Counted from the stretch's first letter, positions 16,494 through 26,130 are shown. The stretch is 64,000 nt of DNA from Devosia sp. 67-54 (GCF_001899075.1 NZ_MKVA01000008.1:186001-250000); one strand, 5' to 3'. Notes: a model not told the origin generated them from the sequence alone. Numbers and translations are program-made.

Positions 16494-17471
16494 ATGGCCG
16501 ATTATACGAACCTGCCGAACAAGGAATTTTCTGTCCGCGAGACCTTCGGCATCGACACCGACATGAAGGTCATGGGCTATGCCGAGACCGATCCGCATAC
16601 CCCGCCGACCGATCCGGACTATCTGTTCGACCGCAACACCACGCTCGCCATCCTGGCCGGCTTCGCCTTCAACCGCCGCGTGATGGTGCAGGGCTACCAC
16701 GGCACCGGCAAGTCGACGCATATCGAGCAGGTCGCGGCGCGCCTCAACTGGCCGCTGGTCCGCGTCAACCTCGACGCGCATGTGAGCCGCATCGACCTCG
16801 TCGGCAAGGACGCGATCGTGCTCAAGGACGGCAAGCAGGTGACCGAGTTCCGCGACGGCATCCTGCCCTGGGCGGTGCAGAACAACATCGCGCTGGTGTT
16901 CGACGAATACGACGCCGGCCGCCCCGACGTGATGTTCGTGATCCAGCGCGTGCTCGAATCCTCGGGCCGGCTGACGCTGCTCGACCAGAACCGCGTCATC
17001 ACCCCGCACCCGGCCTTCCGCCTGTTCGCCACCACCAACACCATCGGGCTGGGCGACACGTCGGGCCTTTATCACGGCACGCAGCAGATCAACCAGGGCC
17101 AGATGGACCGCTGGTCGATCGTCACCACGCTCAACTATCTGCCGCACGACAAGGAAGCGGGCATCGTGCTCGCCAAGGCCAAGTCGTACCAGAACGAGAA
17201 GGGGCGCAAGACCGTGGCCAACATGGTGCGCCTCGCCGACCTCACCCGGCAGGCCTTCATCAACGGCGACCTCAGCACGGTGATGAGCCCGCGCACGGTG
17301 ATCACCTGGGCCGAGAACGCGCAAATCTTCGGCGACCTCGGCTTCGCCTTCCGGCTGACCTTCCTCAACAAATGCGACGAGCTCGAGCGCCCGGTGGTGG
17401 CCGAGTTCTACCAGCGCGTGTTCGGCGAGGACCTGCCGGAGAGCGCCGCGAATTTGGCGGTCACCGCCTGA
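16494..17471 (+). CDS. cobS: cobaltochelatase subunit CobS
   Basis: A 325-residue AAA+ ATPase that with CobT energises CobN for cobalt insertion into hydrogenobyrinic acid a,c-diamide in aerobic cobalamin synthesis. Walker A is GYHGTGKST (about 67-75), Walker B is [10 protein letters not shown] (about 129-138), and [10 protein letters not shown] is the sensor-1 region. The N-terminal [13 protein letters not shown] is the family hallmark. CobN is not in this window; cobS and cobT lying apart from the other cob genes is normal in Hyphomicrobiales. Confidence 0.96.
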   Translation: MADYTNLPNKEFSVRETFGIDTDMKVMGYAETDPHTPPTDPDYLFDRNTTLAILAGFAFNRRVMVQGYHGTGKSTHIEQVAARLNWPLVRVNLDAHVSRIDLVGKDAIVLKDGKQVTEFRDGILPWAVQNNIALVFDEYDAGRPDVMFVIQRVLESSGRLTLLDQNRVITPHPAFRLFATTNTIGLGDTSGLYHGTQQINQGQMDRWSIVTTLNYLPHDKEAGIVLAKAKSYQNEKGRKTVANMVRLADLTRQAFINGDLSTVMSPRTVITWAENAQIFGDLGFAFRLTFLNKCDELERPVVAEFYQRVFGEDLPESAANLAVTA

Positions 17472-17487
17472 TCGGGCACTGGCAGCA

Positions 17488-18237
17488 ATGGCGCAGAACA
17501 TCTACGACGATCCGGCGTTCTTTGCCGGCTACAGCGACTTCCCGCGCTCGCGCCTCGGCCTCGACGGCACGGCGGAGTGGGAGTCGTTTCGCGCCCTGCT
17601 GCCGCCCATCGCCGGTAAGCGCGTCGTCGAGCTCGGCTGCGGCTTCGGCCATCTGAGCCGCTGGCTCGCGGCCGAAGGCGCGCAACGCGTGCTGGCCTAC
17701 GATCTGTCGGAAAAGATGCTGGCTGCCGCCCGCGCCGCCAGCGCCGATGCCGCCATCGACTACCGCCGCGCCGACCTCGACACGCTGGTGCTCGAGCCGC
17801 AGAGCGCCGACCTCGTGGTCAGCGCGCTGACCCTGCACTACCTCGCCGACTTCACCCGCATCACGACGATGATCCATACCGCGCTGGTGCCGGGCGGCGA
17901 TCTCGTGTTCTCGGTCGAGCATCCGATCTATGCGGCGCGCGCCGTTCCGGAATGGGTGCCGGCGAGCGATGGCCGCGACGCCTTCGCCATCGCCGACTAC
18001 AGCGTCGAGGGTCCGCGCCGCACCGACTGGATCGTCGACGGCGTGGTGAAGTACCACCGCACTCTCGCCACCATGCTCAACACCCTCGCCGGCGCCGGCT
18101 TCACCTGCCGCGCGATAAACGAGTGGCGGCCGAGCGAGGCGCAGCTCGCAGCCAATCCCGATTGGGCGGCGACCGAACTCACCCGGCCGATGTTCCTCAT
18201 CGTGGCGGTGCACAGGCCCGAGGGACGCTCGCACTGA
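17488..18237 (+). CDS. class I SAM-dependent methyltransferase
   Basis: A 249-residue methyltransferase with a standard SAM site: motif [17 protein letters not shown], motif [13 protein letters not shown], and [15 protein letters not shown] as motif IV. Family relatives are annotated only as Methyltransf_11-type proteins; the substrate is unknown. It sits between cobS and cobT, 16 bases after cobS, and its stop overlaps the cobT start (TGATG), so it belongs to the same transcript. That position tempts a cobalamin role, but nothing in the sequence supports a corrin substrate. Confidence 0.85.
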   Translation: MAQNIYDDPAFFAGYSDFPRSRLGLDGTAEWESFRALLPPIAGKRVVELGCGFGHLSRWLAAEGAQRVLAYDLSEKMLAAARAASADAAIDYRRADLDTLVLEPQSADLVVSALTLHYLADFTRITTMIHTALVPGGDLVFSVEHPIYAARAVPEWVPASDGRDAFAIADYSVEGPRRTDWIVDGVVKYHRTLATMLNTLAGAGFTCRAINEWRPSEAQLAANPDWAATELTRPMFLIVAVHRPEGRSH

Positions 18238-20126
18238 TGGCACAAGCTCCGCGCAGCAAGGCGAACAAGCCCGACACCACCCAGGCGTTCAAGAGCGCCA
18301 TGGGCGCGGCGGTGCGCGCCGTCGCGGCAAAGCCCGAGCTCGAGGTGAGCTTTTCGGCCGACCGGCCGCTACTGACCTCCGACAAGGCGCGGCTCGCCAA
18401 CCTGCCGCGCCTGCCGACGCGCCGCGACGTCGCCATCGCCCGCGGCCAGGGCGACGCCATGGCCATGCGGCTCGCCAGCCACGACCCCGACGTGCACCGT
18501 CGCCGCTCGCCGGCCGAGCCCGAGGCGCGCGCCGCCTTCGATGCGCTCGAGCAGGCGCGGGTCGAGGCGCTGGGCTGCATCCGCATGCCGGGCATGGTTG
18601 GCAACATCCACGAGATGCTGGACGACCGGCTGTTCCGCGCCAACCTCGCCGAGGTCGCCAACAAGGACGATGCGCCGCTGGCCGAAGCGCTGGGCCTGAT
18701 CCTGCGCGAAAAGCTCGCCGGGGTGACGATTCCGCCCTCGGGCAATGCGCTGGTCGAATTGTGGAAGAAGGAGATCGAGCAGAAGGCCGGCCTGTCGCTG
18801 ACCTCGCTGCTGCAGCAATACGAGAACCAGGAACTGTTCGCGCGCGCCGCGCGGCACGTGCTGCGCGACCTGAACCTCGTTCCGGAGGGCGAGCTCGACG
18901 ACGCCGATGGCGACAGCGACGACGACAGGGGCGACGACCAGGACCCCGAGCGCGGCCAGGACGACGACAAGACGCCCGAGCAGGGCGAGGGCGAGAGCGA
19001 GGACGCCGAGGCCGAAGAGGATCAGGCGCCCGGCGACAGCGACGAGACCGGCGAAACCGAAGGCACCGACCAGGACTTCACCGAGACCGACGACGACCAG
19101 CCCGGCGAGGCGGGCGACGAAGCTCCCTTGCCGCCCCCCGGCGCCAACGCCAAGGAATTCTCCAACCAGTTCAACTACAAGATCTTCACCCAGAAATTCG
19201 ACGAGATCGTCAAGGCGGCCGAGCTCTGTCCGCCCGAGGAGCTCGATCAGCTCCGCGCCCTGCTCGACAAGCAGCTCGAAAACCTCGCCGGCGCCGTGGC
19301 GCGGCTCGCCAACAAGCTGCAGCGCCGCCTGATGGCGCAGCAGAGCCGGAGCTGGGAGTTCGACCTCGAAGAGGGCCTGCTCGATACCGCGCGCCTCACC
19401 CGCGTGGTCACCGACCCGCTCGGCGCGCTGAGCTTCAAGCACGAGCGCGACACCGATTTCCGCGACACCGTGGTGACGCTGCTGATCGACAATTCCGGCT
19501 CGATGCGCGGCCGCCCGATCACCATTGCGGCGATCTGCGGCGATATCCTCGCGCGTACGCTCGAGCGCTGCGGCGTCAAGGTCGAGATCCTGGGCTTCAC
19601 CACCCGCGCCTGGAAGGGCGGCAAGAGCCGCGAGGCCTGGCTCGAGGCGGGCCGGCCCGCCAATCCCGGCCGCGTCAACGACATCCGCCACATCATCTAC
19701 AAGGGCGCCGACGAGCCGTGGCGGCACGCCCGGCGCAATCTCGGGCTGATGATGCGCGAGGGCCTGCTGAAGGAGAACATCGACGGCGAGGCGCTCGACT
19801 GGGCGAGGAAGCGCCTGATGGCGCGGCCCGAAAACCGCCGCATCCTGATGGTCATCTCCGACGGCGCGCCGGTCGACGATTCGACGCAGAGCGTCAACGC
19901 CGGCAACTACCTCGAGGCGCATTTGCGGCAGGTGATCGAAGACATCGAGACCAGAACGCCGATCCAGCTGGTGGCGGTGGGCATCGGCCACGACGTGACC
20001 CGCTACTATCGCCGCGCCGTGACGCTGCTCGATGCCGAGGAGCTGGCGGGGGCCCTGACCGACGAGCTCGCGGCGCTGTTCGACGAAGAGCCGCCGTCGG
20101 AGTTCCGCAGGACCCGCTACGCATGA
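18237..20126 (+). CDS. cobT: cobaltochelatase subunit CobT
   Basis: A 629-residue partner of CobS. The N-terminal domain ([38 protein letters not shown]) is CobT-specific. A long acidic Asp/Glu-rich linker runs about residues 218-300. The C-terminal von Willebrand factor A domain carries the MIDAS motif IDNSGSMRG near 417-425. The CobST ring docks on CobN and drives metal insertion. It overlaps the upstream methyltransferase by one base and the downstream phytase-like gene by four (ATGA). Confidence 0.96.
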   Translation: MAQAPRSKANKPDTTQAFKSAMGAAVRAVAAKPELEVSFSADRPLLTSDKARLANLPRLPTRRDVAIARGQGDAMAMRLASHDPDVHRRRSPAEPEARAAFDALEQARVEALGCIRMPGMVGNIHEMLDDRLFRANLAEVANKDDAPLAEALGLILREKLAGVTIPPSGNALVELWKKEIEQKAGLSLTSLLQQYENQELFARAARHVLRDLNLVPEGELDDADGDSDDDRGDDQDPERGQDDDKTPEQGEGESEDAEAEEDQAPGDSDETGETEGTDQDFTETDDDQPGEAGDEAPLPPPGANAKEFSNQFNYKIFTQKFDEIVKAAELCPPEELDQLRALLDKQLENLAGAVARLANKLQRRLMAQQSRSWEFDLEEGLLDTARLTRVVTDPLGALSFKHERDTDFRDTVVTLLIDNSGSMRGRPITIAAICGDILARTLERCGVKVEILGFTTRAWKGGKSREAWLEAGRPANPGRVNDIRHIIYKGADEPWRHARRNLGLMMREGLLKENIDGEALDWARKRLMARPENRRILMVISDGAPVDDSTQSVNAGNYLEAHLRQVIEDIETRTPIQLVAVGIGHDVTRYYRRAVTLLDAEELAGALTDELAALFDEEPPSEFRRTRYA

Positions 20127-21109
20127 GGCGCTGGGCGGCGGCCCTGGCCGCCCTGCTCCTTGCGTCCCCTGCCCTCGCCGAGGACGTGACCGTCAATGCC
20201 GTGCAATTGTCGCGCTTCGCCGGCGTCGGCCTGGGCGAACGCACGCAGGGCCTGATCTTCCGTGGCGGCCTCGAGCTCAACAGCGTCGCCGACACCTTCG
20301 GCGGCCTCTCCGGCGTCGGCTTCGTCGGCACCGAGGGCCGGCTGGTGATGGTCTCGGACCGCGGCAATTTCGTCTCCGGGCAGTTGCTCTACGACGACAA
20401 CGGCGCGCCGCTGTCGCTGATCGGCGTCGCCATCAACCCGATCCAGAATTCCAAGGGCGCCGACCTGCCACGCGCCTTCGCCCGCGACGCCGAGGCGCTG
20501 ACCGTGATCGAGCGGCCGGGCAAGGCGCCGGTGGTCCGCGTCGGCTTCGAAAATCTCACCCGCGTCGCCGATTTCCGCATCGACAATGGCGTGCCCACGG
20601 GGCCGGCCACGGAGGTCGCCATCCCCGACTGGCTGACCAGGACGCGCACCAATGAATCGCTCGAGGCGGTGTGCGTGGCGCCGCCCGCCTCGCCGGTCGC
20701 GGGCTCGACCCTGCTGCTGACCGAAGGCGTCATCGTCGGCGACGGCCTGCACGCCGCCTGGCTGCTCGGCCGCAACGACAAGGGGCCGCTGAGCTACCGG
20801 TCCGGCAGCGCCACGGCGCCCACCGACTGCGCCTTCCTGCCCAATGGCGATCTGCTGGTGCTCGAACGCGGCGTGGTGCTGATCAACTTCGCCATGCGGC
20901 TGGTGCGCGTTCCCGCCACCGAAGTGCGCCCCGGCGCCGAGCTCAAGGGCGAGGTGCTGTTCGAGTTGACCGGCGGCGACATCGACAACATGGAGGGCCT
21001 CGCCGTGCACCGCACCCCGTCCGGCGACACTCGCATCACCCTGGTCTCGGACAACAATTTCAACGACTGGGAACGCAGCCTGCTGCTGGAGTTCAGCCTG
21101 CCGGATTGA
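20123..21109 (+). CDS. exported esterase-like/phytase-like protein
   Basis: A 328-residue protein with a Sec signal peptide ([20 protein letters not shown]). Its body matches the 'esterase-like activity of phytase' family, predicted beta-propellers: [59 protein letters not shown]. The calcium- or substrate-binding acidic turns of the propeller are visible, but phosphatase activity is unproven. The start overlaps the cobT stop by four bases, so it is translated from the cobS-cobT transcript. A perfect palindrome begins 2 bases after its stop. Confidence 0.82.
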   Translation: MRRWAAALAALLLASPALAEDVTVNAVQLSRFAGVGLGERTQGLIFRGGLELNSVADTFGGLSGVGFVGTEGRLVMVSDRGNFVSGQLLYDDNGAPLSLIGVAINPIQNSKGADLPRAFARDAEALTVIERPGKAPVVRVGFENLTRVADFRIDNGVPTGPATEVAIPDWLTRTRTNESLEAVCVAPPASPVAGSTLLLTEGVIVGDGLHAAWLLGRNDKGPLSYRSGSATAPTDCAFLPNGDLLVLERGVVLINFAMRLVRVPATEVRPGAELKGEVLFELTGGDIDNMEGLAVHRTPSGDTRITLVSDNNFNDWERSLLLEFSLPD

Positions 21110-21111
21110 AA

Positions 21112-21129
21112 AACCCAACGCGTTGGGTT
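21112..21129. promoter_or_regulatory. 18-bp perfect palindrome, operator candidate
   Basis: AACCCAACGCGTTGGGTT is a perfect 18-bp inverted repeat. It lies 2 bases after the phytase-like gene stop and 11 bases before the DUF4160 start. No T-run follows, so it is less likely a terminator than a binding site of a toxin-antitoxin-like module. Confidence 0.5.
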
Positions 21130-21140
21130 ATGGATGGCCC

Positions 21141-21380
21141 ATGATCGTCATCCTGCGTGCGCACGGCCTGCGGATTGTCATCTTTACCGATGATCATCCG
21201 CCTCCGCACGTTCACGTGATTGGCGATGGTCAGGCAAAGATCAGGCTCGCGGAAGTTGGAGGAAAGCCCGAGGTGCTAGAGGCCACAGGCATGAAAGCGA
21301 GCAGCCTCAAGAAGGCCTTACAGGCTGTCACGGACCACCAGGAAATGCTGATGGAGAGATGGAGGCAGATTCATGGTTGA
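21141..21380 (+). CDS. DUF4160 domain protein (toxin-antitoxin-like pair)
   Basis: A 79-residue protein with the DUF4160 signature: RIVIFTDDHPPPHVHVIGDG followed by AKIRLAEVG. The family has no proven biochemistry but is nearly always beside a DUF2442 gene and is listed among predicted toxin-antitoxin partners. ATG 21141 is preferred over an upstream TTG at 21123, which lies inside the palindrome. It overlaps the DUF2442 gene by 8 bases. Confidence 0.75.
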   Translation: MIVILRAHGLRIVIFTDDHPPPHVHVIGDGQAKIRLAEVGGKPEVLEATGMKASSLKKALQAVTDHQEMLMERWRQIHG

Positions 21381-21873
21381 GTTGTCGAAGGCTGAATATG
21401 ATGCCGCCATCGAGCGCGGGCGAATTGCCGAGCTTACGGAACCGCGCGCCAAATCCGCCCACTACGACCGTAAGTCGGGTCGGGTTGTCATCGACCTGAA
21501 GAATGGAAGCACGTTCGCATTTCCGGCCAGGTTGGCGCAGGGGCTCGCGGACGCAACGGACGAGCAGCTTGCCGACATCGAGGTGTTGGGTACTGGCTTC
21601 GGATTGCACTGGGAAGCGCTGGACGTTGACTTCACCGTGCCCGGTCTGCTCGCGGGCATTTTCGGAACGCGCAAATATATGGCGCGGCTCGCCGGCCGGG
21701 CGACATCGCCGGCGAAGGCAGCGGCAGCGCGTGCCAATGGGGCCAAGGGCGGGCGGCCGCGCAAGGCGGCCGCCGCGAGCGTTACGCCGCAGCCGGCCGC
21801 AACGGCATCACCGCGTTCATCAGCAGGCGGTAAGGCATCAGCAACAGTAGTGCGGCCAAGAACTTCACGCTGA
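21373..21873 (+). CDS. DUF2442 domain protein with C-terminal extension
   Basis: A 166-residue protein whose N-terminal half is a DUF2442 domain (SAHYDRKSGRVVIDLKNGST; LHWEALDVDFTVPGLLAGIFG). The usual DUF2442 partner ends soon after such a core. Here residues ~105-166 form an Ala/Arg/Pro-rich tail (KAAAARANGAKGGRPRKAA then a low-complexity end). The final 92 bases run antisense through the 3' end of yhhQ, so the last ~30 residues are probably a read-through tail rather than selected sequence. Confidence 0.75.
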   Translation: MVELSKAEYDAAIERGRIAELTEPRAKSAHYDRKSGRVVIDLKNGSTFAFPARLAQGLADATDEQLADIEVLGTGFGLHWEALDVDFTVPGLLAGIFGTRKYMARLAGRATSPAKAAAARANGAKGGRPRKAAAASVTPQPAATASPRSSAGGKASATVVRPRTSR

Positions 21874-22417
21874 AATCGCCGCTGGCGAGCGACAGCCACA
21901 GCGGCACCTCGGCGCCCACGCCGAGCCACGGCGCGCCCATGCCGAGCGATCCGTCGGCCATGCCGAACCAGGTATCCACCACGCCGAAGGCCGGCGCGAA
22001 GGCGATGGAAAAGAAGATCGCCGTATCGATCAGCGATCCCAGCAGCGAGGCGCTGAGCGGCGGCACCAGCCAGAAGCGGTTCCTGAGCCGCGAGAACACG
22101 GCGATGTCGAGCAACTGCCCGACGAGGAACGCCGTGGCCGAGGCGATGGCGATGCGCGGCGTCGACAGATAGGCCGACAGGCACAGCGCCACCGCGAACC
22201 CGACCAGCACCACGGCGCGCGCCCGGCGCGGCCCGTCATAGCGGTTGGTGAGGTCGGAGACGAGGAAGGCGAAGGGATAGGTGAAGGCGCCCCAGGTGAG
22301 GATGTCGCCCAGATGGATCGAGCCGAGATCGGCCTGGACCGGAAACTGCACCAGGATGTTGGACGCGGTGACGACCGCGATCATGGCGGCGACCGCCATG
22401 GCGAAGCGAGCGAACAT
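21782..22417 (-). CDS. yhhQ: queuosine precursor transporter, YhhQ/VUT family
   Basis: A 211-residue membrane protein with about six segments of the VUT_1/YhhQ family, which imports preQ0/preQ1 for tRNA queuosine modification. Signature residues are visible: the first helix with TASNILVQF, the FAFLVSDLTNRYDGPRRAR loop, SATAFLVGQLLDIAVFSRLR and SLIDTAIFFSIAF. It is full length. Its 3' end overlaps the tail of the DUF2442 gene on the other strand. It lies downstream of rpmB with a hairpin between them. Confidence 0.9.
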   Translation of the reverse strand: MFARFAMAVAAMIAVVTASNILVQFPVQADLGSIHLGDILTWGAFTYPFAFLVSDLTNRYDGPRRARAVVLVGFAVALCLSAYLSTPRIAIASATAFLVGQLLDIAVFSRLRNRFWLVPPLSASLLGSLIDTAIFFSIAFAPAFGVVDTWFGMADGSLGMGAPWLGVGAEVPLWLSLASGDFSVKFLAALLLLMPYRLLMNAVMPLRPAAA

Positions 22418-22472
22418 ATCGCACCTTTCTGTAACGGGCCGTCCGGCATGAGACCGGCGCCCGGAAAAGCGA

Positions 22473-22500
22473 ACCGCGCCGGCCGGGAGGCAGGCGCGGT
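22473..22500 (-). terminator. probable terminator after rpmB
   Basis: An 8-bp stem ACCGCGCC/GGCGCGGT with a 12-base loop is followed on the minus strand by TCGCTTTTCC. A smaller hairpin AGCCG-AGAA-CGGCT (22509-22522) directly abuts the rpmB stop. Confidence 0.5.
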
Positions 22501-22521
22501 CGAAACTTAGCCGAGAACGGC

Positions 22522-22806
22522 TCAGGCGGCGAGAGCGGCCCGCACTTCCTTTTTCAGCGCCAGCGCGTTCGGCGACAGGTCGGCGTCGTCGGCCTTGACC
22601 AGGAACGCATCGAGCCCGCCGCGGTGCTCGACCGAGCGCAGCGCGTTGGCCGAAATGCGCAGCTTGACCGTGCGCCCCAGCGCGTCGGAAATCAGCGACA
22701 CGTTGAGCAGGTTGGGAAGGAAGCGGCGCTTGGTGCGGTTGAGGGCGTGGCTCACATTGTTGCCCACCATCACACCCTTGCCGGTCAGCTCGCAGCGGCG
22801 TGCCAT
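22522..22806 (-). CDS. rpmB: 50S ribosomal protein bL28
   Basis: A 94-residue ribosomal protein L28. The start [30 protein letters not shown] and [18 protein letters not shown] are diagnostic. Length is normal for alphaproteobacteria. It is divergent from a DUF3108 protein gene, an arrangement I recall from other Hyphomicrobiales. Confidence 0.97.
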   Translation of the reverse strand: MARRCELTGKGVMVGNNVSHALNRTKRRFLPNLLNVSLISDALGRTVKLRISANALRSVEHRGGLDAFLVKADDADLSPNALALKKEVRAALAA

Positions 22807-23017
22807 CTTGAAAATCCTGTCAAAACGGCCCGGTGGCGGGGATTTTCCCGCGGCGGGCCTGAGGTCTACCTTGATCGAGGCGCTTCCATAGAGAAACCAG
22901 CCATTTTCGTCAAGAGAAGCCATGCGTGAACGCCTTGCGCCCCCGCGGCGGCGCAGGCAGTTTGGGGCTTCGCCGCGATTCGCCCCTCCCGGGGCCGTTC
23001 GAGCCCGAGGGTCCGAC

Positions 23018-23806
23018 TTGGCCATTGCCCGCCTCTGCAAGACGCTGTCCGCCACCCTGGCATTGTCGCTGGTTCTCGCTGGTAGCGTGCTGGCCGACAC
23101 GGCGGCCACCGCCAGCTATGTCGTGAACCTGGGCGGCAACATCATCGCCACCGCCAATTTCAAGTTCGCGGTGACCGGCGCCGCCTACGATCTCGACCTC
23201 AACGCCACGGTGAGCGGCTTCGCGCAATTGGTGGCCGCCGGCACCGCCCGGGCGTCGTCGGACGGCGCCGTGACCGGCGACGGCCTCGTCTCCAACGCCT
23301 TCAACCTCACCACCCATTCGGGCGGCGACGAATTCCGCGTGCAGGTGACCTACGCCAATTCCAATGTGAGCGCCTTCGTCGTCACCCCGCCTATCGTCAA
23401 CAACATCAACCGCATCCCGATCGAGCGCGGGCAGTTGCTGGGCGTCAACGACTTCCTCGCCTCGTTCGTGCTCAAGGGCGACAGGCTCGACCGTTCGCTG
23501 TGCAGCCGGCACGCGCCGATCTTCACCGGCATCGAGCGGTTCGATCTCAATTTCAGCTACGCCAAGGACGACGTGGCGACCAGTCCGCGCACCGGCTACC
23601 AGGGGCCGGTGGTGCTGTGCAAGGTGAAGTACAAGCCGATCTCGGGCCACTACACCACCAGCGAACTGACCAACGCGCTGGCCCAGGACGACCGTATCCT
23701 GGTCTGGTTCGCGCCGCTGCGCGATACCGGCTACTTCGTCCCCTACCGGGTGCTGCTCACCACCTCGATGGGCGATCTGTCGATGGTGCTGACGAGCCTC
23801 AACTGA
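23018..23806 (+). CDS. exported DUF3108 protein
   Basis: A 262-residue protein with a signal peptide ([21 protein letters not shown]) and a DUF3108-type body: [19 protein letters not shown] near the mature N-terminus, [16 protein letters not shown], and a C-terminal [15 protein letters not shown]. These are periplasmic beta-barrel-like domains of unknown function. I chose TTG 23018, with GAGGG 6 bases upstream, over ATG 22922, whose extra N-terminal 32 residues are an Arg/Pro-rich run unlike a leader. It is convergent with the oxidoreductase gene (6 bases between stops). Confidence 0.72.
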   Translation: MAIARLCKTLSATLALSLVLAGSVLADTAATASYVVNLGGNIIATANFKFAVTGAAYDLDLNATVSGFAQLVAAGTARASSDGAVTGDGLVSNAFNLTTHSGGDEFRVQVTYANSNVSAFVVTPPIVNNINRIPIERGQLLGVNDFLASFVLKGDRLDRSLCSRHAPIFTGIERFDLNFSYAKDDVATSPRTGYQGPVVLCKVKYKPISGHYTTSELTNALAQDDRILVWFAPLRDTGYFVPYRVLLTTSMGDLSMVLTSLN

Positions 23807-23812
23807 GCGGCG

Positions 23813-24889
23813 TCATTTCTGCCGCGGCGGCGTGAGCGCCGCCCCCGCGCTGGTCCAGCGGCCCGCCTGCTGCGCCACGAGCGCCTCCGCCAAAGTCGCG
23901 GCCGCCTGCCGGACCTCGCCCTGGATCTCGAGGTTGCGGTCGAGCGCCTCGTGCGAGGTGGCATAGGGCTCCCAATAGCCGATATAGCGGTCGAGCTCGG
24001 CCTTGTTGCCCGCCGCTTCGAGCTGCATGAAGCCGAGCCAGTCGCCGAGCGAGCGCCGCACGTTCTCGGCGCCTTCGACGTCGCCGTGTACGACCACCGA
24101 GAACAGCCGGCCGGCGAGATGGCGCGGATAGTCCCAGCCGCCGAGCTCGAGCGCCTTGGCCTCGGACACCGTCTTGCCGTGCGTGCTGGTCGGGTCCGGA
24201 TTGCCGCCATCGGCGCACACCAGCCGATCCATCATCAGCTTGATCGGCGATGTCGGCGCATACCAGTTGACCGGCGACACGATCATGATGCCGTGCGCCC
24301 GCACCCACATCGGGTAGATCTCGTTCATCCAGTCCTGCGTCTGCCCGAGCGAGTAGTTGGGATAGCAGGAGCACGGCCAGTGGCAGAGCGCCGCCGCGGT
24401 GGAAAAGCACGCCTTGCACGGATGGATGTTGCGCCCGTATTCGGACGCGAGCCGGCTGAGATCGAGCACCTCGGTGACGAGGCCGGCCTGCTCGATCGCG
24501 ACGCGCGCCATGTCGATGAGGCGCCAGCTCTTCGAGCTTTCGCCCGGACAGGTGTGCTCGCTGCGCGACGAGCCGTTGATCAGCAGCACGCGGCGCGGCC
24601 CCGGTGCGTCGTGCTGGCGCTGCGCCGCCTCAATGGCGGCCTTCGCCTCGAGCCAGTCGATGGCGAGGTCGTAGTCGGGATCGGCGTAGCCCGGCCCTGC
24701 CTTGCGGGTGCGTGGCGATTTGCGCGAATGCGTGTAGCCGTCCCATGCCGCCTGCGCGACGGCGTCGAGCTCGCGCGTGAGGACGTCGAACGCCGGGTCG
24801 ATGAACTGCGCCGCGAAGCGCCGCTTGAACTCCGCCTCCCCGAGCGTGGCATCGGGCATGATTTTGCGCGCCGGCGGGGTATCGACCAT
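23813..24889 (-). CDS. NAD(P)H-dependent FMN reductase/flavodoxin-like oxidoreductase
   Basis: A 358-residue protein with a flavodoxin-like fold in its C-terminal two-thirds: VLLINGSSRSEHTCPGESSK (FMN phosphate loop), the Cys-rich NIHPCKACFSTAAALCHWPCSCY segment, and VSPVNWYAPTSPIKLMMDRL. The Cys cluster resembles the iron-sulfur flavoprotein branch of NADPH-dependent FMN reductases. The ~100-residue N-terminal part is helical and unassigned. The start is supported by AAGGAG 5 bases upstream. The substrate is unknown. Confidence 0.8.
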   Translation of the reverse strand: MVDTPPARKIMPDATLGEAEFKRRFAAQFIDPAFDVLTRELDAVAQAAWDGYTHSRKSPRTRKAGPGYADPDYDLAIDWLEAKAAIEAAQRQHDAPGPRRVLLINGSSRSEHTCPGESSKSWRLIDMARVAIEQAGLVTEVLDLSRLASEYGRNIHPCKACFSTAAALCHWPCSCYPNYSLGQTQDWMNEIYPMWVRAHGIMIVSPVNWYAPTSPIKLMMDRLVCADGGNPDPTSTHGKTVSEAKALELGGWDYPRHLAGRLFSVVVHGDVEGAENVRRSLGDWLGFMQLEAAGNKAELDRYIGYWEPYATSHEALDRNLEIQGEVRQAAATLAEALVAQQAGRWTSAGAALTPPRQK

Positions 24890-25473
24890 GGTGGCTCCTT
24901 CCAAATCTCGAAGGAGAAGCAAGCGGCAACGCGTCCGGTTCCGGTCCGACCCGCTCCGACTGACCGAAACGGAGACAGCGCGGCCCGCACGATGCGGGCG
25001 GCGAGCAGATTCTGGCGCTGCCGTCACAATTATGGTTAGCGGCGGGTAAAGATTTCGCCCGTGCCGTTCTGGGACGGTCAACGGCTTTTTTGCCAACGGG
25101 CGGCGCCAAGGCCGCGGCGCGGCGGGGCAGCGATCGTGACGAGCCGCGAAAACTTTGCCGCCGGCGCCTTTACCTCTCGTTTACCTCTTCGCGAGTCGGC
25201 GCCGAAGCTGGCGAAAATCAATAAAATCGTAAGCAGTGTGAACGGCCTTGCCGCGTTTTCGACCGCCCGGAGCCACGCTTTTGCCGGAGTTGGGGCGACT
25301 CGCTGCTCTACCCACCAGATGTAGCGGGGAACAAACCGGCATTTCCGAGTCGCCGCCGATTCTCCCCCTGTTCGTTCTCATTTTGTTTCAGTTGTTAACG
25401 AACGCGACCTTGCCGATACCAGAAAAGAGGCCTAACTGTATTGCAGTGAAATACGATTGAAGGTGGTGACCAT
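24890..25473. other. 584-base intergenic region with an orphan terminator
   Basis: I see no supportable protein gene here. It holds a short CCCGC-ACGAT-GCGGG hairpin near 24990, a strong plus-strand terminator at 25063-25091 that no annotated plus-strand gene needs, and AT-richer DNA with GTTCGTT/AACGAAC (25370-25376, 25397-25403) upstream of the RelB-like gene. GTATT-N7-AATAC (25438-25454) is a weak operator candidate for that pair. Confidence 0.4.
25063..25091 (+). terminator. orphan rho-independent terminator
   Basis: The stem GCCGTT/AACGGC has an 11-base loop and is followed by six T residues. The nearest upstream plus-strand gene ends 1256 bases away at 23806, behind a convergent gene, so the terminator suggests a short untranslated transcript. 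Confidence 0.6.
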
Positions 25474-25737
25474 ATGGCTGCAAGTCGCATGGTGCAGGCC
25501 CGGGTACCGGGGGAAATCCAGGACGTTGCCAATCAGGTCATTCAGGCCTCGGGCCTGACGGTGAGCGACGTGGTGCGGGTCCTCATGACGCGGATCGCGC
25601 AGGACAAGGCGATTCCGGCCGCGCTGTTCCAGCCCAACGCCGAAACGCTGGAAGCGTTCGCGGAGACCGAGCGCGGCGCCACCAAGCGCTTCGACACGGT
25701 GGATGCGCTGTTCGACGATCTCCATGCGGACGATTGA
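25474..25737 (+). CDS. RelB/DinJ-family antitoxin
   Basis: An 87-residue antitoxin of the RelB/DinJ family. A ribbon-helix-helix N-terminal half (MVQARVPGEIQDVANQVIQASG.. SDVVRVLMTRIA) binds DNA. The C-terminal half (FQPNAETLEAFAETERG) should wrap the toxin. The start follows GGTGGTGACC, a weak ribosome site. Its stop overlaps the toxin start by 14 bases. Confidence 0.88.
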   Translation: MAASRMVQARVPGEIQDVANQVIQASGLTVSDVVRVLMTRIAQDKAIPAALFQPNAETLEAFAETERGATKRFDTVDALFDDLHADD

Positions 25738-26005
25738 ACGCACGGTCGCCTTCAAGCGGGATTTCAAGCGCGAAGCAAAGGGGCGGCACCGGGAGATTCT
25801 CGAGACGGAATTGCGCCGGCTCATCGCGGCACTTGCCAGCGACGAACCGCTGGAGCCGCGCCACCGGGACCATCCCCTCTCCAGCGACTGGAAGGACTAC
25901 CGCGACTGCCATGTCAGGCCCGATCTGGTATTGATCTACCGGCTCATCGGGGACGATCGGCTCATCCTCGTCCGGCTCGGCTCGCATTCGGAGCTCAATC
26001 TGTGA
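25724..26005 (+). CDS. YafQ-family toxin
   Basis: A 93-residue RelE-superfamily mRNA interferase. The YafQ signature is complete: HRDHPLSSDWKDYRDCHVRP, then DLVLIYRL and LVRLGSHSEL, giving the His/Asp/His set used by Escherichia coli YafQ in ribosome-dependent mRNA cleavage. The antitoxin-first order and overlap match dinJ-yafQ. The start MRTIERTVAFKRDFKR is chosen because the toxin fold begins there. Confidence 0.88.
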   Translation: MRTIERTVAFKRDFKREAKGRHREILETELRRLIAALASDEPLEPRHRDHPLSSDWKDYRDCHVRPDLVLIYRLIGDDRLILVRLGSHSELNL

Positions 26006-26130
26006 GGCAGCGACGGGGCCGTTCCTTCGCGTGAAGACACGCGGCGTGCAACGTTGTTTGCCGACGGGCGTATCGTTGCCATGCCGATCCCCCTAGGCCC
26101 GCGGCGCATCCTCCCCTACATAGGCCGGCG

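Noticed and set aside
21123-21140. TTG 21123 as the DUF4160 start
   Set aside because: It lies inside the palindrome and adds six residues not expected for the family; ATG 21141 fits better.
25061-25324. An 87-codon plus-strand frame in the 24890-25473 region
   Set aside because: It reads through the orphan terminator, has no ribosome site and has Ala/Arg/Pro-rich shadow composition.
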